This document shows positions 25,994 to 32,867 of a stretch of DNA of 64,000 bases, in pieces. Positions within the stretch are counted from its first letter, which is position 1. Every line of letters starts with the position of its first letter. The translations under genes were made by a program, and so were the position numbers. This DNA is from Streptomyces sp. DH37 (lineage in GTDB: Bacteria > Actinomycetota > Actinomycetes > Streptomycetales > Streptomycetaceae), in NCBI RefSeq assembly GCF_029813835.1, contig NZ_JARVKV010000014.1:40751-104750 (forward strand), in the 5' to 3' direction. Under the pieces are notes generated by a model. That model saw only the letters and a list, made by a program, of their open reading frames with translations. It was not told the DNA's origin and did not search any database.

Positions 25994-26569
25994 TTGAGCG
26001 AGAAGCAGGGCGTCCTGGCCGGGTTCAAGGCATTCCTGATGCGGGGCAACGTGGTCGATCTGGCCGTCGCCGTCGTCATCGGAGCGGCCTTCACCAAGAT
26101 CGTGAACTCGGTGGTGGAGGGCGTCATCAACCCGGTGGTGGGCTCGATCGGCCCCAAGGACCTCGACCGCTACCAGTCCTGCCTCCAGGGCCCCTGCACC
26201 TTCGACCGGGCGACGGGCGCGGCCGTCAGCGGCATCGCGATCAAGTGGGGCTCGGTGCTGAGCGCCGCGCTGACCTTCCTGATCACCGCCGCGGTCGTCT
26301 ACTTCCTCATGATCGTGCCGATGAACAAGCTCAAGAAGCGGCTGGACGCCCTGAGCGCCCAGGAGGCGGCGGAAGCGGCCGCGACGCCCGTCCAGAAGAC
26401 CGAGGTGGAGCTGCTCACCGAGATCCGCGACGCCCTGCTGGCCCAGCGCGACGGCGGCGCCATCCCGGACGCCGCCGTCCTGACGGCGCAGCGCAACGTC
26501 CACGGAAGTGGTGCCCGGCCGGACTCCGGCGGGCCGGCCGGGAACGCGGGGAAGTCCGGGCAGCGGTAG
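25994..26569 (+). CDS. mscL: Large-conductance mechanosensitive channel MscL
   Basis: The TTG at 25994 has AGAGG upstream and gives 191 aa. The channel signature FKAFLMRGNVVDLAVAVVIG with helix 1 (about 20-48) and helix 2 (about 86-110, LSAALTFLITAAVVYFLMIV) is clear. MscL opens a wide pore under membrane tension to release solutes during osmotic downshift. The periplasmic loop contains two Cys (SCLQGPCTF) and the cytoplasmic tail is longer than in E. coli MscL. Confidence 0.95.
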   Translation: MSEKQGVLAGFKAFLMRGNVVDLAVAVVIGAAFTKIVNSVVEGVINPVVGSIGPKDLDRYQSCLQGPCTFDRATGAAVSGIAIKWGSVLSAALTFLITAAVVYFLMIVPMNKLKKRLDALSAQEAAEAAATPVQKTEVELLTEIRDALLAQRDGGAIPDAAVLTAQRNVHGSGARPDSGGPAGNAGKSGQR

Positions 26570-26585
26570 CGCGGCCCGGGACGCC

Positions 26586-26777
26586 TCACAGGTGGTGCGG
26601 GGGCTTCTCGTCCAGGAAGCGGGCCAGATCGCCCGCGCCGCCGTCGCTCCCCGCCTCCGTCCGCTCGCCCCAGCCCCGGTCGGTGTCGTCGGCCGAGGGC
26701 CGGCTCAGGGGGTCGGAGAAGTCCAGTGCGGAGGCCGGGTCGCGATGCCCGGAACCGGAGGCGGCGGGGGTGCTCAT
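26586..26777 (-). CDS. Small acidic protein of unknown function
   Basis: The 63-aa protein is hydrophilic and acidic, with SADDTDRGWGERTE in the centre and LARFLDEKPPHHL at the end, a pattern I associate with a conserved small Streptomyces protein encoded beside mscL. TACCCT lies 6 bases before the ATG, pointing to a leaderless transcript. GGAGGG directly abuts the ATG, too close for normal ribosome binding. It diverges from the peptidase gene. Confidence 0.65.
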   Translation of the reverse strand: MSTPAASGSGHRDPASALDFSDPLSRPSADDTDRGWGERTEAGSDGGAGDLARFLDEKPPHHL

Positions 26778-26827
26778 CCCTCCAGGGTACGGCGGCTCCG
26801 GCCCGCCGCCGCGAGATCATGGCCACC

Positions 26828-27880
26828 ATGAGCGCCTCGAGAGCCAACGACGCACTGACGGATGTACACGGCCTGCGGGTCGGCCACGCCCAGCGGACCG
26901 GGGACGGCTGGCTGACGGGCACGACCGTGGTCCTGGCCCCGGAGGGCGGCGCGGTCGCCGCCGTGGACGTGCGGGGCGGCGGACCGGGCACCCGGGAGAC
27001 CGACGCGCTGGACCCGCGCAACCTGGTGGAGCGCGTGGACGCCGTGGTCCTGACCGGGGGCAGCGCCTTCGGGCTGGACGCGGCCGGCGGGGTGACGGCC
27101 TGGCTGGAGGAGCGGGGCAGGGGCTTCCCGGTCGGCCCCGAGCCGGACCAGGTGGTGCCCGTGGTCCCGGCCGCCTGTCTCTTCGACCTCGGCCGCGGCG
27201 GCTCCTGGCGGGCCCGCCCCGACGCCGCGCTCGGCCGGGAGGCGGCGGAGGCCGCCTCCCGTACGGCCGTCGGGCAGCCGGTGCCCCAGGGCACCGTGGG
27301 AGCGGGCACGGGAGCCGTGGCGGGCGGGCTCAAGGGCGGGGTGGGCACCGCGAGCACGGTCCTGCCCTCGGGCACCACGGTGGGCGCGCTGGCCGTGGTG
27401 AACGCGGTGGGCTCGGTCATCGATCCGGCGACGGGCGTGCTCTACGGCGAGCTGTACGGCGGGCGCCCGGCCTTCCCCTCCGAGTCCGAGCACGCCGAGG
27501 CGCTGCGGCGTCTGGCCGCCGCCCAGCAGGAGTCGGAGCGCCGTTCGGCCGCCTCCGTACGCCCCCCGCTCAACACCACGCTGGCCGTGGTGGCCACCGA
27601 CGCCGACCTCACTCCCGCCCAGGCGCAGAAGCTGGCGGGCACCTCGCACGACGGGCTGGCCCGCGCCGTCCGCCCGGTGCACCTGCTCACCGACGGGGAC
27701 ACCGTCTTCGCCCTGTCCACCGGCGCGCGCCGTCCGGCGGCGGAGGAGATCAACGACGTGCTGGCCGCCGGCGCCGACACCCTGACGCGGGCGGTGGTGA
27801 AGGCGGTACGGGCCGCCGAGGGCGTGGACGGACCGGGCGGGGTGTTCCCCGCGTACGGCGACCTCTACGGCCGCTCCTGA
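26828..27880 (+). CDS. P1 family (DmpA-like) self-processing peptidase
   Basis: The 350-aa protein has LTDVHGLRVGHAQRTGD, DVRGGGPGTRETDAL, LTGGSAFGLDAAGGV and the autoproteolysis site PPLNTTLAVVATDADL, where Thr250 becomes the N-terminal nucleophile. DmpA/BapA enzymes are aminopeptidases or amidases, some acting on beta-amino or D-amino peptides. Two ATG codons (26819 and 26828) are possible; neither has a good ribosome site. No signal peptide is visible. Confidence 0.88.
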   Translation: MSASRANDALTDVHGLRVGHAQRTGDGWLTGTTVVLAPEGGAVAAVDVRGGGPGTRETDALDPRNLVERVDAVVLTGGSAFGLDAAGGVTAWLEERGRGFPVGPEPDQVVPVVPAACLFDLGRGGSWRARPDAALGREAAEAASRTAVGQPVPQGTVGAGTGAVAGGLKGGVGTASTVLPSGTTVGALAVVNAVGSVIDPATGVLYGELYGGRPAFPSESEHAEALRRLAAAQQESERRSAASVRPPLNTTLAVVATDADLTPAQAQKLAGTSHDGLARAVRPVHLLTDGDTVFALSTGARRPAAEEINDVLAAGADTLTRAVVKAVRAAEGVDGPGGVFPAYGDLYGRS

Positions 27881-28025
27881 CCACCCGGCCCGCCGCGGGG
27901 GCCCGGACACGGCAGGACCCCGGCGCTGGGGGGAGTGCGCCGGGGCCCTGGTCATGGGGTGGTCGGGGGGTTCTCTTCGGTCGCGGTCCGTCGCGGCGCG
28001 GTGCGGTCCACCGCGCCGGACACGG

Positions 28026-29042
28026 TCACGCCGCCGCGTCGAAGCCCGTGTCATGGGCCATCTTCTTCAGTTCGAGCAGGGCGTGCTTCTCGATCTGGCG
28101 GATGCGTTCCCTCGTCAGGCCGTGCTGCTTGCCGACCTCGGTCAGCGTGCGCTCGCGGCCGTCCTCGATGCCGTAGCGCGCCCGGATGATGGAGGCGGTG
28201 CGGTCGTCGAGCCGGCCGATCATGCCCTCCAGCTCCTCGCGCCGCAGCATCACGAGCACGGAGTCCTCGGGGGAGGTCGCGGAGGTGTCCTCCAGCAGAT
28301 CGCCGAACTGCGTCTCGCCCTCGTCGTCCACGGACATGTTCAGGCTGACCGGGTCGCGCGCCCAGTCCAGCACGTCCGTGATGCGCTCGGCCGTGGAGCC
28401 CAGCTCCTCGGCGATCTCGGCGGGCTCGGGGTCGCGGCCGTGCTCGCGGTTGAACTCCCGCTGCACGCGCCGGATCCGTCCCAGCTCCTCCACCAGGTGG
28501 ACGGGGAGGCGGATCGTGCGCGACTGGTCGGCGATCGACCGCGTGATGGCCTGGCGGATCCACCACGTCGCGTACGTGGAGAACTTGAAGCCCTTGCGGT
28601 AGTCGAACTTCTCCACCGCCCGCACCAGACCCGCGTTCCCCTCCTGGATCAGGTCCAGGAGCGGCAGTCCGCTGCGGGGGTAGCGCCGCGCGACGGCGAC
28701 GACCAGACGCAGGTTGGAGCGGATGAAGACGTCCTTGGCGCGCTCGCCCTCGGCGACTATCGCCTCCAGCTCCTCGCGGGTCGCGGTCGCGCTCGGCGAG
28801 TCCTCCGCCGGGCTGTCGACCTCGCCGTCGAGGATCTGCCGGGCGTACACGCCCGCCTCGATGGCGAGCGAGAGCTCGACCTCCTTCGCCGCGTCCAGCA
28901 GCGGAGTGCGGGCGATCTCGTCGAGGTACATGCCGACCAGGTCCCGGTCCGCTACATCCCCCGCCGACGAGGTACGTACAGGTCGTGCCTCGTCAGCACC
29001 GTTGGAAGTGGCCTGACGACGGGCAACGGCACGGGTTGCCAT
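28026..29042 (-). CDS. hrdD: Principal-like sigma factor HrdD
   Basis: The 338-aa group 1/2 sigma factor has region 1.2 (DLVGMYLDEIARTPLLDAAK), region 2 (NLRLVVAVARRYPRSGLPLL, YATWWIRQAITRSI), region 3 and region 4 (TLTEVGKQHGLTRERIRQIE). The N-terminus is short, unlike HrdB. The MATRAVARRQ start and the sigma-R promoter at 29134-29159 match HrdD of S. coelicolor. It is non-essential and stress-linked in model strains. GGGAG precedes the ATG. Confidence 0.82.
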   Translation of the reverse strand: MATRAVARRQATSNGADEARPVRTSSAGDVADRDLVGMYLDEIARTPLLDAAKEVELSLAIEAGVYARQILDGEVDSPAEDSPSATATREELEAIVAEGERAKDVFIRSNLRLVVAVARRYPRSGLPLLDLIQEGNAGLVRAVEKFDYRKGFKFSTYATWWIRQAITRSIADQSRTIRLPVHLVEELGRIRRVQREFNREHGRDPEPAEIAEELGSTAERITDVLDWARDPVSLNMSVDDEGETQFGDLLEDTSATSPEDSVLVMLRREELEGMIGRLDDRTASIIRARYGIEDGRERTLTEVGKQHGLTRERIRQIEKHALLELKKMAHDTGFDAAA

Positions 29043-29133
29043 GCGTACTCCCTTACGAGTCGTGGTTACAACTGGTCGGTGGCGGTCCAGCCACCCGGCG
29101 TCTCCTGGTTCGGGTGCCCGTTCCGATGGAATC

Positions 29134-29159
29134 AACGACTGCAATCCGGACAGAATTCC
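29134..29159 (-). promoter_or_regulatory. Sigma-R type promoter of hrdD
   Basis: On the minus strand GGAAT (29155-29159) is followed after exactly 18 bases by GTT (29134-29136), matching the sigma-R consensus GGAAT-N18-GTT for thiol-oxidative stress. The expected start is about 85 bases before the hrdD ATG. Confidence 0.7.
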
Positions 29160-29223
29160 CATGCCGCGCATCGTTTTTCCGGATCTTGCGGTATTCTGCG
29201 CCGCCACACGGAGGGGGCCTTTC

Positions 29224-29757
29224 ATGACAGAAGGCGGAGAAGTCCAGGTCAGAACGGGCGAGGAAGGCGACCTTCCGGAGCTGACGGACATCTACAACCA
29301 CTACGTCCGCGAGACCCCGGTCACGTTCGACGTCGAGCCCCTCACCGTCGAGGCCAGGCTCCCCTGGTTGCTCTCCCACCCGAAGGACGGCCCCCACCGT
29401 CTTCTGGTTGCCCTGGACGCGGAAACGAACCGCGTCCTGGGCTACGCGACCAGCAGCCCGTTCCGCGCCAAGCCGGCCTACTCCACCTCGGTCGAGGTCA
29501 GCGTCTACCTGGCGCCCGACGCGTGCGGGCGGGGCGTCGGCACCCTGCTGTACGAGCGCCTCTTCGAGGCCCTCGGCGGCGAGGACGTCCACCGCGCCTA
29601 CGCGGGCATCGCCCAGCCCAACCAGGCCTCCGTACGCCTCCACACCCGCTTCGGCTTCCGTCACGTCGGCACGTACGGCGAGGTCGGCCGGAAGTTCGGC
29701 CGCTACTGGGACGTCGCCTGGTACGAGAAGCCGCTGGGTTCCCGGCAGGGGGCCTGA
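29224..29757 (+). CDS. GNAT N-acetyltransferase, phosphinothricin/methionine-sulfoximine type
   Basis: The 177-aa protein has the N-terminal VRTGEEGDLPELTDIYNHYV and PVTFDVEPLTVEARLPWL typical of PAT/MddA enzymes, the CoA loop YLAPDACGRGVGTLLYERLF and RLHTRFGFRHVGTYGEVGRK. Relatives acetylate phosphinothricin, methionine sulfoximine or methionine sulfone. GGAGGGGG lies just before the ATG. It diverges from hrdD and ends at a strong terminator. Confidence 0.88.
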   Translation: MTEGGEVQVRTGEEGDLPELTDIYNHYVRETPVTFDVEPLTVEARLPWLLSHPKDGPHRLLVALDAETNRVLGYATSSPFRAKPAYSTSVEVSVYLAPDACGRGVGTLLYERLFEALGGEDVHRAYAGIAQPNQASVRLHTRFGFRHVGTYGEVGRKFGRYWDVAWYEKPLGSRQGA

Positions 29758-29797
29758 CGCGGGCCGCCGTCCCCCGCCCGGCCCGGAACGCACGGCG

Positions 29798-29840
29798 GGC
29801 CCCCGCCGCGGATACCCCCGTTGGACCCGCGGCGGGGGCC
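29798..29840 (+). terminator. Intrinsic terminator after the acetyltransferase gene
   Basis: A perfect 14-bp G+C stem (29798-29811 pairing with 29827-29840) closes a 15-base loop shortly after the stop codon at 29757. Confidence 0.8.
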
Positions 29841-30412
29841 GGCGGCCGGCCGCGCGCCGGTGGAGGGCCGTGCGCGGTCGGCGGCTTCCGGGCGGCGTCG
29901 GCGAGGACCCCCGACGGCCCGCCGACGATCTGCCGGCGATTCACCGACGGTCCGCCGGCGATCGCACAAAGACCGGAAAGTTCCGAAAAACGCCGTTTGA
30001 CGCCGATACGCCGACCGCCCGCTCGCCCGCCCGCCTCCGCCGGGTGTCCGGAGGGCCGCCCCCGTCCGGCCGTGCTCCTGCAAACCAGGACCGGCTTCCG
30101 GGTATTCCGCGGATGGGCGTGCCTCCCATCACACGTCGAGGCGTACTCCACCGCTCCTCCACCGCGCGTCGCCGCGCTCCGCCCCGCCACCGCCGACACA
30201 ATCCCCGTGAACCCGCACACGCCTCGAGCACGACCCCGCCCCCGCGCGCACCGTCAATGGCCGGACCACTGGCAGTCGTACGCACCCCTGGTCGCGGGCC
30301 CGGCGCGCTGGAACGATGTGGCCGCCACGGCTCCGGCACCCCACATGCCGTTCCTTCCGCACGCGCACCACCGGCCCCACCCGCTCCGTTCGCCCATGTG
30401 AGGAGAGCCCCG
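29841..30412. other. Intergenic region without a supported gene
   Basis: Open frames here have no recognisable domain. A short A-rich run, CAAAGACCGGAAAGTTCCG, lies near 29968-29986. GAGGAGAG at 30400-30407 is the ribosome site of the NagZ gene. I see nothing else definite. Confidence 0.3.
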
Positions 30413-32236
30413 ATGCAGCAGCCCGCGACTCCCAGCCGCAGACAAGCCCTCGCCACCGGCCTGTTCGGTGTCACCGCGGCGCTGACCGCCTCCACCGCCA
30501 TGACCTCCCCGGCGAGCGCGGACAGCGGCTCGGGCACCGACCGCGCACGCGCCAGGGCCCGGGCCCTGCTCCGCCGCATGTCCCTGGAGGAGAAGGTCGG
30601 GCAGCTCTTCGTCGTCGAGGTCTACGGGCAGGCCGCCGACACGGTCTCCGCGGGGAACCGCACCCTGTACGGCGTGGACACCCCCGCCGAGGTCATCGCC
30701 AAGTACCGGCCGGGCGGAGTCATCTACTTCGACGCCCGCCGCGGCCCCGACAACGTCCGCGACCCGCTCCAGACCGCCCGTCTCTCCAACGGCCTCCAGG
30801 AGGCCGCGTGCCGCACCGGCGCCCGCGTACCGCTGCTGATCTCCATCGACCAGGAGGGCGGCAGCGTCGTCTACCGGCTCGCCGACCCGGCCACCCTCCT
30901 CCCCGGGAACATGGCGCTGGCGGCGGGCCGGTCCACGGCCGACACCCGGCGCTCGGCCGGGATCATCGGCCGGGAGCTGGCCGTCATGGGGATCAACCAG
31001 AACTACGCACCCGTCGCCGACGTCAACGTCAACCCCGACAACCCGGTCATCGGCGTCCGCTCCTTCGGCTCCGACCCGGCCCTGTGCTCCTCCCTGGTCG
31101 CCTCCGCCGTGGACGGCTACCACCGCGGCCGGGTCGCCTCGGCGGCCAAGCACTTCCCCGGGCACGGCGACACCGACACCGACAGCCACACCGGCCTCCC
31201 GCAGATCAACCACACCCGCGAGGAGCTGGAGAGCATCGACCTGCCGCCCTTCCGGGCCGCGATCGCGCAGGGCGTCGACACGATCATGACCGCCCACATC
31301 GTCGTCCCGGCCCTGGACCCGTCGGGCGTCCCGGCCACCATGTCGCAGCCGATCATCACCGGGCTGCTGCGCGAGGAGCTGGGCTTCGAGGGCCTGATCG
31401 TCACCGACGCCCTGGACATGCAGGGCGCTTCGGGCCGGTTCCCGCCGGACGTGGCCCCGGTCCGGGCGCTCGCGGCGGGCTGCGACCAGCTCGTCCTGGC
31501 GCCGCGGATGGACACCGCCTACAACGCCGTCCTGGCCGCCGTGCGCGGCGGCGAGGTCCTCGCCTCCCGCCTGGACGCCTCGGTCGAGCGGATCCTGACC
31601 CACAAGTTCCGCCGGGAGCTCTTCCGGAATCCGTACGTGGACGAGCAGCGCGCCGTCCGCGTCGTCGGCAACCGGCGCCACCGGGCCGACGCCCAGGCCA
31701 TCACCGACCGCACGGTCACCCTGGTCCGGAACGAGGGCGCCCTGCTGCCCCTCTCCTCCGGCGCCCGCTCGGTCCTGGTCACCGGCTGGGGGGTGGGCAC
31801 CACCCGGGCCCTCGCCGACGCCGTCGCCGAACGGCCCGGCCAGACGGCCGCCACCCTGGAGACGGGCGCCGTCCCGAGCGCGGCCCGTATCACGGAGGCG
31901 GCGGGCGCGGCGGCCGGCCACGACCTGGTGATCGTCGCCGTCAACGCCGCCGCGGCGGGCTCCGAGAAGGGCGCCGCCCAGGCGAAACTCGTCCAGGCCC
32001 TGATGGGCACCGGCAAGCCGGTCGTCGCCGTGGCCGTCCGCAACCCGTACGACATCCGCCGCTTCCCCGACGTCCCGGCCTACCTGGCCACCTACTCGTA
32101 CGGCACGCCCTCCCTCCGGGCCGCCGTCCGCGCCGTCTACGGCGACCTCTCCCCCACCGGCAGGCTCCCGGTCGCCATCCCGACCCTCGACTCCACCGGC
32201 ACCCTTCACCCCTTCGGCCACGGCCTGACCTACTGA
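30413..32236 (+). CDS. Secreted glycoside hydrolase family 3 beta-N-acetylglucosaminidase (NagZ-like)
   Basis: The 607-aa protein has a possible Tat signal (SRRQALATGLFGV, then a hydrophobic stretch ending SPASA). The GH3 domain contains ISIDQEGGSV, the NagZ histidine loop AKHFPGHGDTDTDSH (Lys246-His247) and the nucleophile Asp332 in VTDALDMQG. A second alpha/beta domain follows (RSVLVTGWGVGTTRALADAV). It probably removes N-acetylglucosamine from peptidoglycan fragments or chitin outside the cell. GAGGAG lies upstream. Confidence 0.9.
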   Translation: MQQPATPSRRQALATGLFGVTAALTASTAMTSPASADSGSGTDRARARARALLRRMSLEEKVGQLFVVEVYGQAADTVSAGNRTLYGVDTPAEVIAKYRPGGVIYFDARRGPDNVRDPLQTARLSNGLQEAACRTGARVPLLISIDQEGGSVVYRLADPATLLPGNMALAAGRSTADTRRSAGIIGRELAVMGINQNYAPVADVNVNPDNPVIGVRSFGSDPALCSSLVASAVDGYHRGRVASAAKHFPGHGDTDTDSHTGLPQINHTREELESIDLPPFRAAIAQGVDTIMTAHIVVPALDPSGVPATMSQPIITGLLREELGFEGLIVTDALDMQGASGRFPPDVAPVRALAAGCDQLVLAPRMDTAYNAVLAAVRGGEVLASRLDASVERILTHKFRRELFRNPYVDEQRAVRVVGNRRHRADAQAITDRTVTLVRNEGALLPLSSGARSVLVTGWGVGTTRALADAVAERPGQTAATLETGAVPSAARITEAAGAAAGHDLVIVAVNAAAAGSEKGAAQAKLVQALMGTGKPVVAVAVRNPYDIRRFPDVPAYLATYSYGTPSLRAAVRAVYGDLSPTGRLPVAIPTLDSTGTLHPFGHGLTY

Positions 32237-32314
32237 CCCGGCCCCGCCCCGGCGCCTCCCCGCGCAACACGTTCGGCACAGCCCGCGCCCATCCGCTAAC
32301 CTGTCCTCCGTCAC

Positions 32315-32387
32315 GCCTTCGTAGCTCAGGGGATAGAGCACCGCTCTCCTAAAGCGGGTGTCGCAGGTTCGAATCCTGCCGGGGGCA
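32315..32387 (+). tRNA. tRNA-Arg (anticodon CCT)
   Basis: The 73-base cloverleaf has acceptor GCCTTCG/CGGGGGC, D arm with AGGGGATAG, anticodon stem CCGCT/AGCGG with loop CTCCTAA (anticodon CCT, codon AGG), and T arm GCAGG-TTCGAAT-CCTGC. The discriminator base is A. The 3' 42 bases form the attachment site of the adjacent island. Confidence 0.96.
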
Positions 32388-32388
32388 C
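32346..32388 (+). repeat. attL: 3' half of tRNA-Arg (43-bp direct repeat, left copy)
   Basis: These 43 bases, from the CTCCT of the anticodon loop to one base past the tRNA end, recur without mismatch at 35734-35776. The repeat keeps the tRNA intact at the left end, as is usual for tyrosine-integrase elements. Confidence 0.95.
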
Positions 32389-32394
32389 AGAGAG

Positions 32395-32434
32395 AAGGGC
32401 CAGCCCAGGAGGGTCTCCTCCTGGGCTGGCCCTT
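32395..32434 (+). terminator. 18-bp-stem terminator inside the island, after tRNA-Arg
   Basis: A perfect 18-bp stem (32395-32412 with 32417-32434) closes a GTCT loop immediately downstream of attL. It would end the tRNA transcript and insulate the island. Confidence 0.88.
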
Positions 32435-32449
32435 AGCCGTTTCAGGCGC

Positions 32450-32468
32450 CGTGCCACACGCGTGCCAC
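32450..32468 (+). repeat. Left arm-type direct repeats CGTGCCAC
   Basis: CGTGCCAC occurs at 32450-32457 and 32461-32468, an 11-bp period (one helical turn), mirrored at the right end of the island. Confidence 0.6.
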
Positions 32469-32749
32469 TACGTCCGCCTCCCTGCCCTGGGCGGCCCACC
32501 CACGCATGGGCGGGAAGCCACGTAACAGGTCGCCCTCCACGAACTCACGTCAAGGCGGCTCGCTCCGCTCCCCGCGCGCGGCTCGGCCCCCGGCCGGGCC
32601 TGCACTCCTGTCTCCGCCCCGCTCCAGCCCGGCCGGCGCCAGTGCCGCGCACAGCGGCCAGCCGCCGATCGGTACAGCGCAGTCGGACGAACCCACCGAA
32701 CAGTGTGGCAACTTCCCTCCATGGCAAGGGACAAGCAGCTAGTCTCACC

Positions 32750-32779
32750 ACACCCACACCCACACCCACACCCACACTC
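32750..32779 (+). repeat. Hexanucleotide repeat (ACACCC)4-5
   Basis: Four perfect ACACCC units and one imperfect unit lie about 90 bases upstream of the NACHT gene. Short flanking CTAGT and ACTAG are inverted around it. Slippage here could alter promoter spacing; this is speculative. Confidence 0.6.
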
Positions 32780-32867
32780 ACTAGCCTTGAAGGCAACCAA
32801 AAGCTCCGAGCACATCGCGGATGCAGCGACTACATTGCAACCCCTCGATCCTACGAAAAGGGAGTAA

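Larger units (their letters stand above)
32389..32867. other. Leader region of the island upstream of the NACHT gene
   Basis: Besides the terminator, arm repeats and the ACACCC repeat listed separately, this region contains no supported gene. It is G+C-rich to about 32740 and then shifts toward the lower G+C of the NACHT gene. Confidence 0.4.

Noticed and set aside
32750..32779. ACACCC repeat as a CRISPR-like array
   Set aside because: Units are six bases without spacers and there are no cas genes.
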